The position numbers and the translations under genes were made by a program. From Micromonospora sp. WMMD1155 (GTDB lineage: Bacteria > Actinomycetota > Actinomycetes > Mycobacteriales > Micromonosporaceae), in assembly GCF_029581275.1 (NCBI RefSeq), contig NZ_CP120742.1, forward strand, positions 1,214,501-1,278,500: a DNA stretch of 64,000 bases, written 5' to 3'. Positions 26,491 through 35,591 of this stretch are shown one piece after another (positions within the stretch are counted from its first letter, which is position 1; each line of letters starts with the position of its first letter). The notes beneath the pieces are model-generated. The model searched no databases, had not been told where the DNA came from, and saw nothing but the letters and a program-made list of their open reading frames with translations.

Positions 26491-26783
26491 CCGCGCCGAG
26501 GTGGATCATCCATCTGCCGACCACGCTGACCAGCCTCGACGAGGTCACCGCCCTAGCCGTGGCGCTTCGCGACTCGCTCGGTCACCTCGCCGTCGTCGAC
26601 TTCGGTGAGACCACGCTCAGCGAGGAGGACGCACAGTTTCTGCGTACCCGAGTGTTCTGTGACGCCCGGCTCGGCGGCGCGCGGCGTTGCCGGCGGTCCG
26701 ACGGCCACGGCGGACCCTGCGCCGCGGTGTCCACGACGAACGTCGGGGTGTCCGCACGGTGCGGACACCCCGACGTCAGTTAA
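26487..26783 (+). CDS. Small protein of unknown function, coupled to the preceding gene
   Basis: A 98-residue protein; the first 60 residues (WIIHLPTTLTSLDEVTALAVAL, then GHLAVVDFGETTLSEEDAQFL) suggest an alpha/beta fold. The tail is Cys- and Arg-rich. It overlaps the previous stop by 4 bases (ATGA). The last 13 codons are a palindrome that doubles as a terminator, so the natural C-terminus may once have differed. The family is not recognised. Confidence 0.6.
   Translation: MTAPRWIIHLPTTLTSLDEVTALAVALRDSLGHLAVVDFGETTLSEEDAQFLRTRVFCDARLGGARRCRRSDGHGGPCAAVSTTNVGVSARCGHPDVS
26740..26776. terminator. Perfect 18-bp hairpin inside the end of a gene
   Basis: Arms 26740-26757 and 26759-26776 are exact inverted repeats around one central base. 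It covers the last codons of the 98-residue ORF and lies just before the convergent glucanase stop, so it likely terminates both. Confidence 0.8.
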
Positions 26784-26793
26784 CGCGTGTCGA

Positions 26794-29700
26794 TCAGGGG
26801 GTGATGACGAACTGCGAGCCGGGCTGGATGACGATGTTGCCGTCGGCCGAGTTGGTGATCGTCACGTTCGTCAGGTTGGCGTTGCCGCGCGCGCCGCTCA
26901 TCGCGAGGATGCCGGCGCCGTTGTTGGACTTGTCGATCCGCACGTTGGTGATGGCGACGTTCGGCATGTTGCCGCCGCCGTTCTTGAACTGGATGCCGTC
27001 GTACGTGGAATCGATGATGTCGGTGTCGCGGATGGTGACCCCGACGATGTCCCGGGTGGAGGGGAAGAGGGTGATGGCACCGAATTCCTGGTCCTCGTTC
27101 CAGAATGCGCCGCCGGTGCGGTAGAGCCCGTTGTTGGCGATCAACGTGGTGCCGGAGAACGGGAGCGGGTCGTGGTCGGTCGCCAGCATGATGCCCGGGT
27201 AGTTCGCGGTGTCGTAGATCAGGTTGTTCTCGATCGAGTTGTCGTAGCCGCCGTAGATGGCGATGCCGTTCGCCCGCCAGGGCAACTGGATGGTGTTGTT
27301 GACGAAGTGGTTGTCGTGCGCGATGTCGACGGTGCGGTCCTTGACGTACGGGTTGGCCCAGACCGCGAGCGCGTCGTCGCCGGTGGTGCGGAACGACGAG
27401 TTGAACACCCGCGAGTTGCGCGTGCCGTTGCTGAAGTTGATGCCGTCGGCGTACGTGTTGCGGATCCGCATGCCGGTGAACTCCAGCCCGTCGGCCGGTC
27501 CCCACAGGTCGGGGATGTTGTCGTAGTCGCGGCCCACCCAGACACCCACGTTGGCGTGTTCGATCCACACATTGCTGATCTTCGTGCCGGTGCCGAACCG
27601 ACCGTTCAGGCCCACGCCACCCTCGGCGTTGCCGTCACCACCCCGGATCCGGCCGGAGCCGAAGATGGCGATGTCGGAGATCTGGGTGTTCTTGTCGATG
27701 TCGAAGCCGAAGTTGCCCTCGTGCGGGTGGTTGATACCACCCACCACGTTCTGCGGCTCGGTCAGCGTGTACAGCTGCGAGTGCCACATACCGGCGCCCC
27801 GGATCGTGACGTTGCTGATGCCGACCTGGTTGTGCGTACCCCGGTTCAGCGGGTCGTCGGTCAGGATCTTCTGCTCCTGCCGCCACTGCCCGGCGGGGAT
27901 CCAGACACAGCCGATGACGCCGTTCTGGTCGTCGGTCACCGCCCGCTGGATCGCGGCGGTGTCGTCGAGCCCGTCGTTCGGAACCGCGCCGTACGACGTG
28001 ATCGAGGTACAGCCGGCCGGCTGGCTCGCCGGAGGCGCCACCTGCTCCAGGTCGATCATGTCGATGACGTAGAACGAGGCGGTGTCACCCGAGTCGCGCT
28101 GCAGCTTGAACCGGGTGCCCGCCGGGTACGACTGCGCCAGCAGCGCGTTCGACTCGTCGAAGAGCCGCCGCGCGTCGGCCTGCGGGGTGTTGGTCAGCGC
28201 CTCCGGCCCGTCGGTGTTGCCGTAGAGCCAACTGTGCTTGGACGACAGGGTCAGCTTCCGGGAGAACACGTCGTTGACGTAGAGGCTGATCGTCGCCTCG
28301 ATGCCGCCGCCACCGGGAGCGTCCGGGATGGAGTTGCGCACCACGATGGAGTTGGCCTGGTTGGCCGAGGTGAACTCCACGAACTGGCCGGTGCTGGTGA
28401 GGCGTACCGACTTGCGGCCCGAGGACTCGCTCGCGAAGTTGGTGTGCCCGAAGGTCCGCAGCGGGTCGGTCTCCAGCAGCGTGCCCGAGTAACGACCGGC
28501 CTCCGCCTCGTAGGAGGTGTACGGGACGGCGGCCCCGCGCCCGACCACTATCGACTGGCTGAACGCGTTGTTGGTCTCGTTGGTCTCGGCGACCACGTTC
28601 GTGGCGTCAGCGGTGGCGGTGAGCGTGGCACCGCCGCTGGTGGCGGTCCAACTGCCGCTGACCGCCACGGTGACCGTCGCGCCGGCCGCGATCGAGGCGG
28701 TGTTGGTGTTGAGCGTGGTGCCGCCCGCCACCAGCCGGGTGACAGTGGTCGCGCCGGTCGCGGTGGTACCCCGGTTGCGGACCGCCACGGTGAACGTGAC
28801 GGACGCCCCGACCGCCGGGTTCGGCGGGTTCGAGGCGATGCTGAGCACCTGAAGGTCCGGGCCCGGGGCCTGCGTCACCACCAGTGGCGACGCCGCGGTG
28901 AAGCTGTTGTTGCCGTTGTTCTGCTCGACGATCGTGTTCGTCGGATCGACCACCGCCGAGACGGCGTAACTGCCCATCGGCCGCGTACCGGCGTTGAACG
29001 ACACGGTGGTCGAAGCACCCGCCGCGAGCGCGCCCACCGTGGCGCTGCCCACGACCGCGCCGGCCAGGCTGAAGTTGACGGTGGTGGCCCCCGCGGCGGC
29101 GGATCCGATGTTCTGCACCACCGCCGACAGGGTGACCGAGCTGGCCTCGCTGGGCGACGACGGTGACCAGGTCACCGAGCTGACCACCAGGTCCGGGTTG
29201 GGTGCCGGGGTGCCGCACACCTCGAGCTCCGCGACCTGGCCGGACGGCGCACCGGTGTTGCCGGTGAACCGCAACTGCACGTCCGCGGTGGTCGCGCTGA
29301 CCGGGATGGTCACCACGTTGGTGCCCTGCACGAACTGGTAGGCCGCCGCCGACACCAGACTGGTGTACGACGACGACGCCTGGTCGCGGCCGAGGACCTG
29401 GATGGTCTGGGTACGGGTGCCCCAGGCCGAGTCGGGGTTGAGCTTGACGGTGACGCCGGAGATCGAGTGGTTCGCGCCCAGCGCCACCGTCAGGTTCTGC
29501 GGGTAGCTCGCCGCGCCCTCCCAGTAGGTGCCGAGCTGCCCGTCGTTCGCCTTGTCCGGCGTGAAGGTGAAGGTGGAGCCGCTCGCCGTCATGCTCTTGC
29601 CCTGCGCCACGTTGGTGCAGGCGGGCGGGTTGCTGCCGGTCCGGGTGACGGTGTTGCTGTTGCCGGACAGGTTGCCCGCGCCGTCACGGGAACGGACGTA

Positions 29701-30480
29701 GTACGAGACGGTGGCGGTGGCCGGCTGGGTGTCCTGGTAGGTGAGCACGGTGCCCAGCGTCGCGATCAGGTTGCCACCCCGGTAGACGTTGTAGCCCGCC
29801 AGGCCACTGCCACCGGAATCGGTGGAGGCACCCCAGTTCAGCGTGATCGTGCTGCCCGACGTGCTCTGCGACAGCGTCCCCGGGACGCTCGGCGCGGTGG
29901 TGTCCGGGGTGGTGCCTCCGCTGCCGTACACCTCCAGCTCGGAGAGCTGCCCGGCCGGCCAGCCGCTGTTCGCGGTGACGGTGATCCGGACGTACCGGGT
30001 GGAGGTCGAGGTGAAGTTGATCGTGACAGTGCTGGCGCTCGCCGGGTTGAAGGTGTACGTCTGCGACCCGACCAGGTCGGTGAACGACGAACCGTTCGTG
30101 CTGCCTCGCACGCTCAGCGTCTGCGTCCGGGTCGCCCAGCCGTTCGTCGGCAGCTTCAGCACGACCTGGTTGACGCTCTGCGCTGCGCCGAGGTCGACCT
30201 GCACCCACTGCGGGAACGCGTTGTTGACGCTCTCCCAGTAGCTGCCCGCGTTGCCGTCGACGACCTTGGACGAGTCGTAGACGTCGGCGTGGCCGCTCTC
30301 CTGGGTGGGGCGGCCCTGGGCGAGGTTGGTGGCGGCCGGGGCGAAGCCGCTGCTCGGCGCGGCCGCCGTGTCGGCGGGGCGGGCGGCGGCCGGGTTCGCG
30401 ACGGCGGTCGCCCCCGCCGTGGCGATCAGCGTGGCCGCGGCTGTCGCCGCGACCATCCTGAACAGATTCGTTCGTCTCAT
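26794..30480 (-). CDS. Secreted multidomain GH87-type alpha-1,3-glucanase (mutanase/mycodextranase-like)
   Basis: A 1228-residue exported enzyme. After a signal peptide (MRRTNLFRMVAATAAATLI, cleavage near 33) come a discoidin/F5-8C domain (about 45-188), a fibronectin III domain (192-282), a second discoidin domain (285-425), two CARDB-like domains (428-648), a CBM-like domain (650-790) and a right-handed beta-helix catalytic domain (about 820-1228). In the last, Asp in YADGINFSNGT and the pair in TTGDDALAVW are spaced 23-24 residues, as in the three-Asp site described for GH87 alpha-1,3-glucanases. It should hydrolyse alpha-1,3-glucan of fungal walls or biofilms. The ATG at 30478-30480 is preferred because it begins the signal peptide. 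Confidence 0.85.
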   Translation of the reverse strand: MRRTNLFRMVAATAAATLIATAGATAVANPAAARPADTAAAPSSGFAPAATNLAQGRPTQESGHADVYDSSKVVDGNAGSYWESVNNAFPQWVQVDLGAAQSVNQVVLKLPTNGWATRTQTLSVRGSTNGSSFTDLVGSQTYTFNPASASTVTINFTSTSTRYVRITVTANSGWPAGQLSELEVYGSGGTTPDTTAPSVPGTLSQSTSGSTITLNWGASTDSGGSGLAGYNVYRGGNLIATLGTVLTYQDTQPATATVSYYVRSRDGAGNLSGNSNTVTRTGSNPPACTNVAQGKSMTASGSTFTFTPDKANDGQLGTYWEGAASYPQNLTVALGANHSISGVTVKLNPDSAWGTRTQTIQVLGRDQASSSYTSLVSAAAYQFVQGTNVVTIPVSATTADVQLRFTGNTGAPSGQVAELEVCGTPAPNPDLVVSSVTWSPSSPSEASSVTLSAVVQNIGSAAAGATTVNFSLAGAVVGSATVGALAAGASTTVSFNAGTRPMGSYAVSAVVDPTNTIVEQNNGNNSFTAASPLVVTQAPGPDLQVLSIASNPPNPAVGASVTFTVAVRNRGTTATGATTVTRLVAGGTTLNTNTASIAAGATVTVAVSGSWTATSGGATLTATADATNVVAETNETNNAFSQSIVVGRGAAVPYTSYEAEAGRYSGTLLETDPLRTFGHTNFASESSGRKSVRLTSTGQFVEFTSANQANSIVVRNSIPDAPGGGGIEATISLYVNDVFSRKLTLSSKHSWLYGNTDGPEALTNTPQADARRLFDESNALLAQSYPAGTRFKLQRDSGDTASFYVIDMIDLEQVAPPASQPAGCTSITSYGAVPNDGLDDTAAIQRAVTDDQNGVIGCVWIPAGQWRQEQKILTDDPLNRGTHNQVGISNVTIRGAGMWHSQLYTLTEPQNVVGGINHPHEGNFGFDIDKNTQISDIAIFGSGRIRGGDGNAEGGVGLNGRFGTGTKISNVWIEHANVGVWVGRDYDNIPDLWGPADGLEFTGMRIRNTYADGINFSNGTRNSRVFNSSFRTTGDDALAVWANPYVKDRTVDIAHDNHFVNNTIQLPWRANGIAIYGGYDNSIENNLIYDTANYPGIMLATDHDPLPFSGTTLIANNGLYRTGGAFWNEDQEFGAITLFPSTRDIVGVTIRDTDIIDSTYDGIQFKNGGGNMPNVAITNVRIDKSNNGAGILAMSGARGNANLTNVTITNSADGNIVIQPGSQFVITP

Positions 30481-30592
30481 GACTGTCCTGTCGTCGGGGG
30501 ACGGTTGCCGCGGGCGGGGGTGACCACGGGTGGGGGTGAGCGGCGGTGCGTCGCCGGCCGGTGAGGGCGACCGGCGACGAGGGGTACGACCA

Positions 30593-30654
30593 TCAACGGG
30601 CCCCCTTGGAGGCCCGTTGAATCTTCCGCATGCATGCACAGAACCAAGCATGCG
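30593..30654. promoter_or_regulatory. Two inverted repeats upstream of the glucanase gene
   Basis: TCAACGGGCC/GGCCCGTTGA (30593-30602 with 30611-30620) is a 10-bp stem with an 8-base loop. CGCATGC/GCATGCG (30627-30633 with 30648-30654) is a 7-bp dyad spaced 14 bases. Both lie 110-175 bases upstream of the glucanase start. The second looks like an operator and the first like a leader hairpin; both roles are inferred. Confidence 0.5.
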
Positions 30655-30768
30655 TTTGTCGAAATCTTGCGTTACTTTGACCAAAGGTTACTGACGTGCT
30701 ACGGGAGCGTCAACACTTCGATCGCGGTAACTATTGACGGAGTTGCCCACTCTCGACTGCCGACAATG

Positions 30769-30813
30769 CGAGGAAGGTGCCACCTCCGACGACTGGAGGC
30801 GGCACCTTCCTCG
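30769..30813. terminator. Nested hairpin terminator after the GNAT gene
   Basis: A 13-bp perfect stem (30769-30781 with 30801-30813) encloses a smaller CCTCC/GGAGG stem. It lies 39 bases past the stop of the minus-strand acetyltransferase gene. Confidence 0.75.
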
Positions 30814-30851
30814 AACCTGTGCGGATCTTGCGTCAGGTCGTAGCGGAACGC

Positions 30852-31403
30852 TCAGGCAGCCGACGCCCTCAACACGAAGGTCTCCAACAACTCGCCGCCG
30901 TACCATTCCGTGCGCTGCCCCACGTGCGCCATCCCGAGCCGCCGGCAGACCGCCATCGACGGCTCGTTGCCCGGCGACACCAGCGCGTAGACCTCCGGGG
31001 TGCCGGTGGCGAACTCCCGCGCCAGGAGCGCACCTGCCGCCTCGGTGGCGTACCCGTGGCCCCACGAGTCCGGGTGCAGGTGCCAGCCCGTCTCGATGTG
31101 CTCGGTGAGCACCGCCTCGTCGATGCCGGGGATCGGCTTGAGCAACACCGTGCCCGCCACCTGACCGGTCTCGCGTACCTCGATCGCCCAGGTGCCGTAC
31201 CGGCCGTCGTCGGCCGCGTGCCGGTCCCGCCAGATCTGCAGCCGCTCGGCGGCCTGGGCCGGGTCGGTCATCGGCAGGCCGGGCGACACGGCCAGCCAAC
31301 GGGTGATGTCCGGACGGGAGTAGATGTCGTAGATCCTGGCCAGATCCGCCGGATCATCGGTCCAATCGCGCAGGATGAGGCGTTCGGTCGTGACAACAGT
31401 CAT
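30852..31403 (-). CDS. GNAT family N-acetyltransferase (RimJ/RimL type)
   Basis: A 183-residue acetyltransferase. TTERLILRDWTDDPADLARIYDI at the N-terminus, IETGWHLHPDSWGHGYATEAAG with the acetyl-CoA loop, and VSPGNEPSMAVCRRLGMAHVG near the end are typical of the RimJ/RimL-like branch, which acetylates protein N-termini or small amines. The target is unknown. It stands alone, divergent from the YihY-type gene with 51 bases between starts. Confidence 0.88.
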   Translation of the reverse strand: MTVVTTERLILRDWTDDPADLARIYDIYSRPDITRWLAVSPGLPMTDPAQAAERLQIWRDRHAADDGRYGTWAIEVRETGQVAGTVLLKPIPGIDEAVLTEHIETGWHLHPDSWGHGYATEAAGALLAREFATGTPEVYALVSPGNEPSMAVCRRLGMAHVGQRTEWYGGELLETFVLRASAA

Positions 31404-31454
31404 GACGGGCGATCTTAAGGAGTGGCGGCCCCGACGACGGGGAAGGAGACGGCG

Positions 31455-32303
31455 ATGGGCAACGGATGGCAGCGGGCGAAGCGGATCACCAGCGCCGCGT
31501 TCCGCCCGGTGCGTGGGCGGGACCTGTCGCTACACGCCGCCGCGATCACCTTCTACGGGGCGATCGCGGTGGTGCCGGTCGCCCTCCTGGCGATCTGGCT
31601 CACCTCGCTGGTGGCCGGAGCCGATCGGGTACGCCGACTCACCTCGCACGCCGTGGAGGCTCTGCCCACCGCCATCGGCGCACCACGGGCGGTGGAGGCG
31701 CTGGTCAACGCCGGAGTGGAGTTGACCCCGCTGCTGGCGTTGGCCTCACTGCTGCCCGCGTCGCTCTACGGCGAGGGTCTGCGCCGGGCCTTCGTGTCGG
31801 TGGCCGCGCCTCGCTCCGACGAGCACCTGATCGGCTGGCGGGGCCGACTGCTCCTGCTGCCGCTGCTCGCACCGGCCCCCGCGCTGCTGCTGTCGATCCT
31901 GCTGGCGCTCCCGCTCACCACCGGCCTCGTACGCCAGGGGGGTTGGTTCGGTGTGCTCGGCGTGGTGCTGTCGTTCCTGGCGGTCTGGCTCGTGCTCACG
32001 CCGGTGCTGGTGTGGGTGTTCCGGGTGGTCGGGCCCGCCTCACCGGACTGGCTCTCCACCGTGGGGATCGGGTCGTTCACCGCGGCGAACCTCTCCGGCT
32101 TCCTGCACGGCTTCGTGCTCTTCGCCTCGCTCCCCCTGGACCTCGGGGTGCCGTTCGGCGGCTTCGACGAGATCGGCGCCGGAGTGGCGGTGCTCCTCTG
32201 GCTGTACGTGTTCCACGTGATCGTCCTGGCCGGCTACTCCGCCACCCTGGCCCTCTCCACCTGGCGCACCAACCGCGCCGCCCGCACCCCTCAGCCGGGT
32301 TGA
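31455..32303 (+). CDS. YihY/BrkB-family (UPF0761) membrane protein
   Basis: A 282-residue membrane protein with about six helices. The family hallmarks are SLHAAAITFYGAIAVVPVALLAI in the first helix and the terminal helices with GAGVAVLLWLYVFHVIVLAGY. Long mislabelled as RNase BN, the family is of uncertain function. GGAAGGAG at 31441-31448 lies 6 bases before the ATG at 31455. The stop codon is the first bases of a long perfect palindrome. Confidence 0.85.
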   Translation: MGNGWQRAKRITSAAFRPVRGRDLSLHAAAITFYGAIAVVPVALLAIWLTSLVAGADRVRRLTSHAVEALPTAIGAPRAVEALVNAGVELTPLLALASLLPASLYGEGLRRAFVSVAAPRSDEHLIGWRGRLLLLPLLAPAPALLLSILLALPLTTGLVRQGGWFGVLGVVLSFLAVWLVLTPVLVWVFRVVGPASPDWLSTVGIGSFTAANLSGFLHGFVLFASLPLDLGVPFGGFDEIGAGVAVLLWLYVFHVIVLAGYSATLALSTWRTNRAARTPQPG

Positions 32304-32356
32304 TCAAGAGGTTTGCGTCATTTTCGTGCCGTCTGCTGACGCAAACCTCTTGATCA
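32301..32356. repeat. 56-bp perfect palindrome bounded by TGATCA
   Basis: 20-base arms (32301-32320 and 32337-32356) are exact inverted repeats with a 16-base loop containing GCCGTC. It starts at the stop codon of the YihY-type gene and lies 30 bases before the convergent PhoX-type stop. It can act as a bidirectional terminator and shares design with the element at 47903-47964. Confidence 0.8.
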
Positions 32357-32385
32357 CCGGGGCGAGGGCGGGCGTGGGGGTGGGG

Positions 32386-33549
32386 TCAGCGGCGGAAGGG
32401 GCCGTGGATCTCGTAGGTGATGCCGTTGGCGCCGGTCGACGTGCCGGAGGTGCCCCGCTGCGAGGAGAAGTACAGGCGCGAGCCGTCCGGGGAGAAGGCC
32501 GGACCGGTGATCTCCGACGACGACTGCCCAACGATCCTGAGGAAAGGCGTGACAACGGCGTCCGGACTGATCAAAACGATTTCCATGTTGCCGCCGTCCT
32601 CGGCGACGTAGAGGTCACCGGAGGCGGTACCCGTGATGTTGTCCACCCCGGTCAGCGGTGCCGTGCCGGCCGGCACCAGCGAGTCGTCGTACGCCAGGTC
32701 GAGACGCTGGTTGACCGCGTCGTACGCCCAGACCCGGTTGTCGCCCTTCGTGGTGAACCAGCAGGTGCCCCGGTCGTACCAGCAACCCTCGCCACCGTCG
32801 AAGTGCTTCGCCGCACCCACCTGGAGCCGAGTGGGGATCGGGAAGCCGTCCCGGTCCGGGACGTCCCGCCAGGTGACCGGCCCGGCGACCTGGTCGGCCG
32901 GCGCGCAGAGCACCTGCACCCGACCGGTACGCAGATCACCCCAGGTGTCCGGCAGGAAGCGGTAGAAGCAGCCGTCCTCCTCGTCCTCGGTCAGGTACAC
33001 CACCCTGCGGTCCGGGTCGCACGCCGCGGCCTCGTGGGTGAACCGGCCCATCCGGGTCCGCTCCTCGGCCGACCGGCTGCCGTCCGGCCACGTCTCGAAG
33101 ACCCGACCGAGGGGCACCTCCTCGCAGGACAGCCAGGTGCCCCACGGGGTCGCCCCACCGGCGCAGTTGACGTTCGTGCCGCCGAGGATCCGGTACGCCG
33201 AGACGACCGAGCCATCGGCGGCGAAGCGGACCGCCGACGCACCCCCGACGAACGGGACCTCCGAGTTCGACACGTAGATCCAGCCGTCTCCGGCGCGGAA
33301 GCAGGCGCCGCCGTCCGGCGCCCAGTGCCAGAGGTACGAGGTGCCCGCGACCCGCTGACCGGACCGGGCGATCACCCGGCTGGTGAAACCGGCCGGCAAC
33401 TGGATGCCGTTGACGTCGGCCGCCAACAGGTCCCCGTACGGGCCGGGGCCGGGCTGGGCGGGGGCGGCCAACGCGGCGCCGGCCCAGAGGCTGCCGGAGA
33501 AGGCGGCCGCGCCGGCGACGGCGGAACGCAGGACGGTACGACGGTCCAT
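32386..33549 (-). CDS. PhoX-type (DUF839) exported protein
   Basis: A 387-residue protein with an apparent Tat signal (DRRTVLRSAVAGAAAF) and a beta-propeller body. DUF839/PhoX features are WAPDGGACFRAGDGWIYVSNSE, GGTNVNCAGGATPWGTWLSCEE, ACDPDRRVVYLTEDEEDGCFYRF and GPAFSPDGSRLYFSSQRG. PhoX enzymes are calcium/iron alkaline phosphatases in the periplasm or on the surface; the two Cys of NCAG and SCEE are conserved iron-site candidates. Phosphatase activity is likely but not proven. It is convergent with the YihY-type gene over the palindrome. Confidence 0.88.
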   Translation of the reverse strand: MDRRTVLRSAVAGAAAFSGSLWAGAALAAPAQPGPGPYGDLLAADVNGIQLPAGFTSRVIARSGQRVAGTSYLWHWAPDGGACFRAGDGWIYVSNSEVPFVGGASAVRFAADGSVVSAYRILGGTNVNCAGGATPWGTWLSCEEVPLGRVFETWPDGSRSAEERTRMGRFTHEAAACDPDRRVVYLTEDEEDGCFYRFLPDTWGDLRTGRVQVLCAPADQVAGPVTWRDVPDRDGFPIPTRLQVGAAKHFDGGEGCWYDRGTCWFTTKGDNRVWAYDAVNQRLDLAYDDSLVPAGTAPLTGVDNITGTASGDLYVAEDGGNMEIVLISPDAVVTPFLRIVGQSSSEITGPAFSPDGSRLYFSSQRGTSGTSTGANGITYEIHGPFRR

Positions 33550-33695
33550 CGGTGAACCTCCCGGAGTGGTCGATGTCCGACCGACGGTAGGACCGCGTGG
33601 GCATCGACCGCAGCCACTGCCCGGTGAACGAGCGGTGACGGCTGGGCAGGCGTTGGGCTGCCCAGCCCCGGCGGAGCGGACTAGGCTGCCGCGGC

Positions 33696-35291
33696 ATGAG
33701 CAGTGAGATTCCGGCCCGCGCCGACGTCGTGATCGTCGGTGCCGGGCACAACGGCCTGGTCTCCGCAGTGCTGCTGGCCCGCGCCGGCCTGGACGTCCTG
33801 GTGCTGGAGGCCGCCGACGTGCTCGGTGGCGCGACCCGCACCGAGAACCCGTTCCCGAAGGTGCCGGGGCTGCGCCACTCCACCGGCTCGTACCTGCTCG
33901 GGCTGATGCCGCCGGAGTTGCTCGCCACCCTCGACGTGCGGATCCCCGTGCTGCGCCGCGACCCGCACTACTTCCTGCCCACGCCGGGCGGGCTCGGCTC
34001 GCCGTACCTGCTCTTCGGCAGTGACACCGCCGCGACCCGGGCGCAGCTCGCCGAGTTCTTCTCCCCCGCCGACGTGGCCGCCGACGACGCCATGCAGGCC
34101 GAGCTGGCGGCGCTGCGCGACGACCTCGCCCCGGCCTGGCTGGCCGAGCCGCTCAGCGTCGAGGAGACCGCCGAGCGGCACGTCCGACCGGCGGGGCGGC
34201 AGGTCTTCGTCGACCTCGTCCAGGGTTCGGTAGCCGACTACCTGGCCCGGTTCGAGTTCCGCTCCGAACTGCTGGTCAGCATGTACGCGGTCACCGACGG
34301 GCTGTCCGGTCTCAACGCCGGCCCGGACGACCCCGGGACGGGCCACAACTTCCTCGTGCACAACATGTGCCGGCTCCCGGGCTCGGGCGGCACCTGGATG
34401 ATCGCCGAGGGTGGGATGGGCACGGTCTCCCGGACGTTCGCCGAGGCCGCCCGCGCCGCCGGGGCGACGATCCGCACCGGTACGCCGGTGAGCGCGGTGA
34501 CAGTGGACGGCGGCGCGGCCAGCGGCGTCGTACTGGCCGACGGCCGACAGGTCGCCGCCCCCGTGGTGCTCGGCGCGTGTGACCCGTACCGGCTGATGGA
34601 CCTGTTGCCCGACGGCGCGCTCCCGGCGCCACTCGGCGAACGGATGGCGGCGGTCCGCCGCCCCGGCACCACCCTCAAGCTCAACCTGGCGCTCACCGGG
34701 CTGCCCCGGTTCTCCTGCCTGCCGGCCGGCACGCCGAGCCCGTTCGGGTCGACCATCCACCTGCTGCCCGGCTCCGCCTCGCTGGTCGGTGGGGAGGCCA
34801 CCTCACCGATGACCGCGCTGCGGGCGATGTGGGCGGACGTGCAGGCCGGGCGACTGCCGGCGGAGCCGACCATCGAGTGGTACCTGCACACCACCGTCGA
34901 CCCGTCGCTCTCCGACGCCGCCGGGCACCACTCGTCGGCGTTGTTCGTCCAGTCGGTCCCCTACGACCTGGCCGGCACGACCTGGGACGCGGAACTGCCC
35001 GGCTACGTCGAGCGGCTGGTCGAGATCGTCGAGCGGTACGCCCCGGGCACCGGTGACCTCATCGCCGACGCGGTGCCCCTGCCCCCGCCCGGCATCGAGG
35101 AGCACTTCGGCATCACCGGCGGGCACATCCACCACGTCGACAACACCGTCTCGTTCACCGACCGGATGCCCTACGCCACCGGCATCGACGGCGTGTACGC
35201 GGGCAGCGCCGGCTGCCACCCGGCCGGCAGCGTCATCGGCGCCGCCGGCCACAACGCCGCCCAGAAAATCCTCGCGGATCTAGGTCGCTGA
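33696..35291 (+). CDS. FAD-dependent oxidoreductase, phytoene desaturase-like
   Basis: A 531-residue flavoprotein of the CrtI/PYROXD2-like group. The ADP-binding fold VVIVGAGHNGLVSAVLLARAG is at residues 11-31 and the C-terminal FAD motif reads GVYAGSAGCHPAGSVIGAAGHNAA. It lacks neighbours for carotenoid synthesis (no crtB or crtE), so it more likely belongs to the broad NAD(P)/FAD oxidoreductase group than to a carotenoid pathway. The substrate is unknown. It is divergent from the PhoX-type gene and convergent with the TMEM175 remnant. Confidence 0.88.
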   Translation: MSSEIPARADVVIVGAGHNGLVSAVLLARAGLDVLVLEAADVLGGATRTENPFPKVPGLRHSTGSYLLGLMPPELLATLDVRIPVLRRDPHYFLPTPGGLGSPYLLFGSDTAATRAQLAEFFSPADVAADDAMQAELAALRDDLAPAWLAEPLSVEETAERHVRPAGRQVFVDLVQGSVADYLARFEFRSELLVSMYAVTDGLSGLNAGPDDPGTGHNFLVHNMCRLPGSGGTWMIAEGGMGTVSRTFAEAARAAGATIRTGTPVSAVTVDGGAASGVVLADGRQVAAPVVLGACDPYRLMDLLPDGALPAPLGERMAAVRRPGTTLKLNLALTGLPRFSCLPAGTPSPFGSTIHLLPGSASLVGGEATSPMTALRAMWADVQAGRLPAEPTIEWYLHTTVDPSLSDAAGHHSSALFVQSVPYDLAGTTWDAELPGYVERLVEIVERYAPGTGDLIADAVPLPPPGIEEHFGITGGHIHHVDNTVSFTDRMPYATGIDGVYAGSAGCHPAGSVIGAAGHNAAQKILADLGR

Positions 35292-35319
35292 GGCCTCCTC
35301 GGCCCGGTGTGCGTACGGC

Positions 35320-35515
35320 CGCAGACCTGACCGGCGATCCCGAAGGTGATCACGTACGCCAGGTAGGACGGCCAGGCGTCGGCCAGGGCCTCCGGGAGTT
35401 CCCTCCCACCCACCCGGGCCGGTCCGGTCTGGAGCAGCTCGACGGCCATCACCGTCAGGACGACCCCGAAGACCCCGTCGCTGAACGTCTCCACCCGCGC
35501 CGCGTCCCGGGTCAT
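35320..35515 (-). pseudogene. Truncated TMEM175 (DUF1211) channel remnant
   Basis: The minus strand encodes RVETFSDGVFGVVLTVMAVELL, the helix-1 signature (RxxxFSDGVFA type) of bacterial TMEM175 potassium channels, and then WPSYLAYVITFGIAG from helix 2. After that the frame runs into the antisense of the oxidoreductase gene. Full bacterial members have about 200 residues and six helices; only the first two remain. A start ATG exists at 35513-35515. This is a deletion remnant. Confidence 0.7.
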
Positions 35516-35591
35516 CTCCCGGCCGCGCCCGTACCGGTACGAACCCTGTCGCGCGTCCGCCCCCGCCACGCCCGCCCCGCTCTCAATGGTG

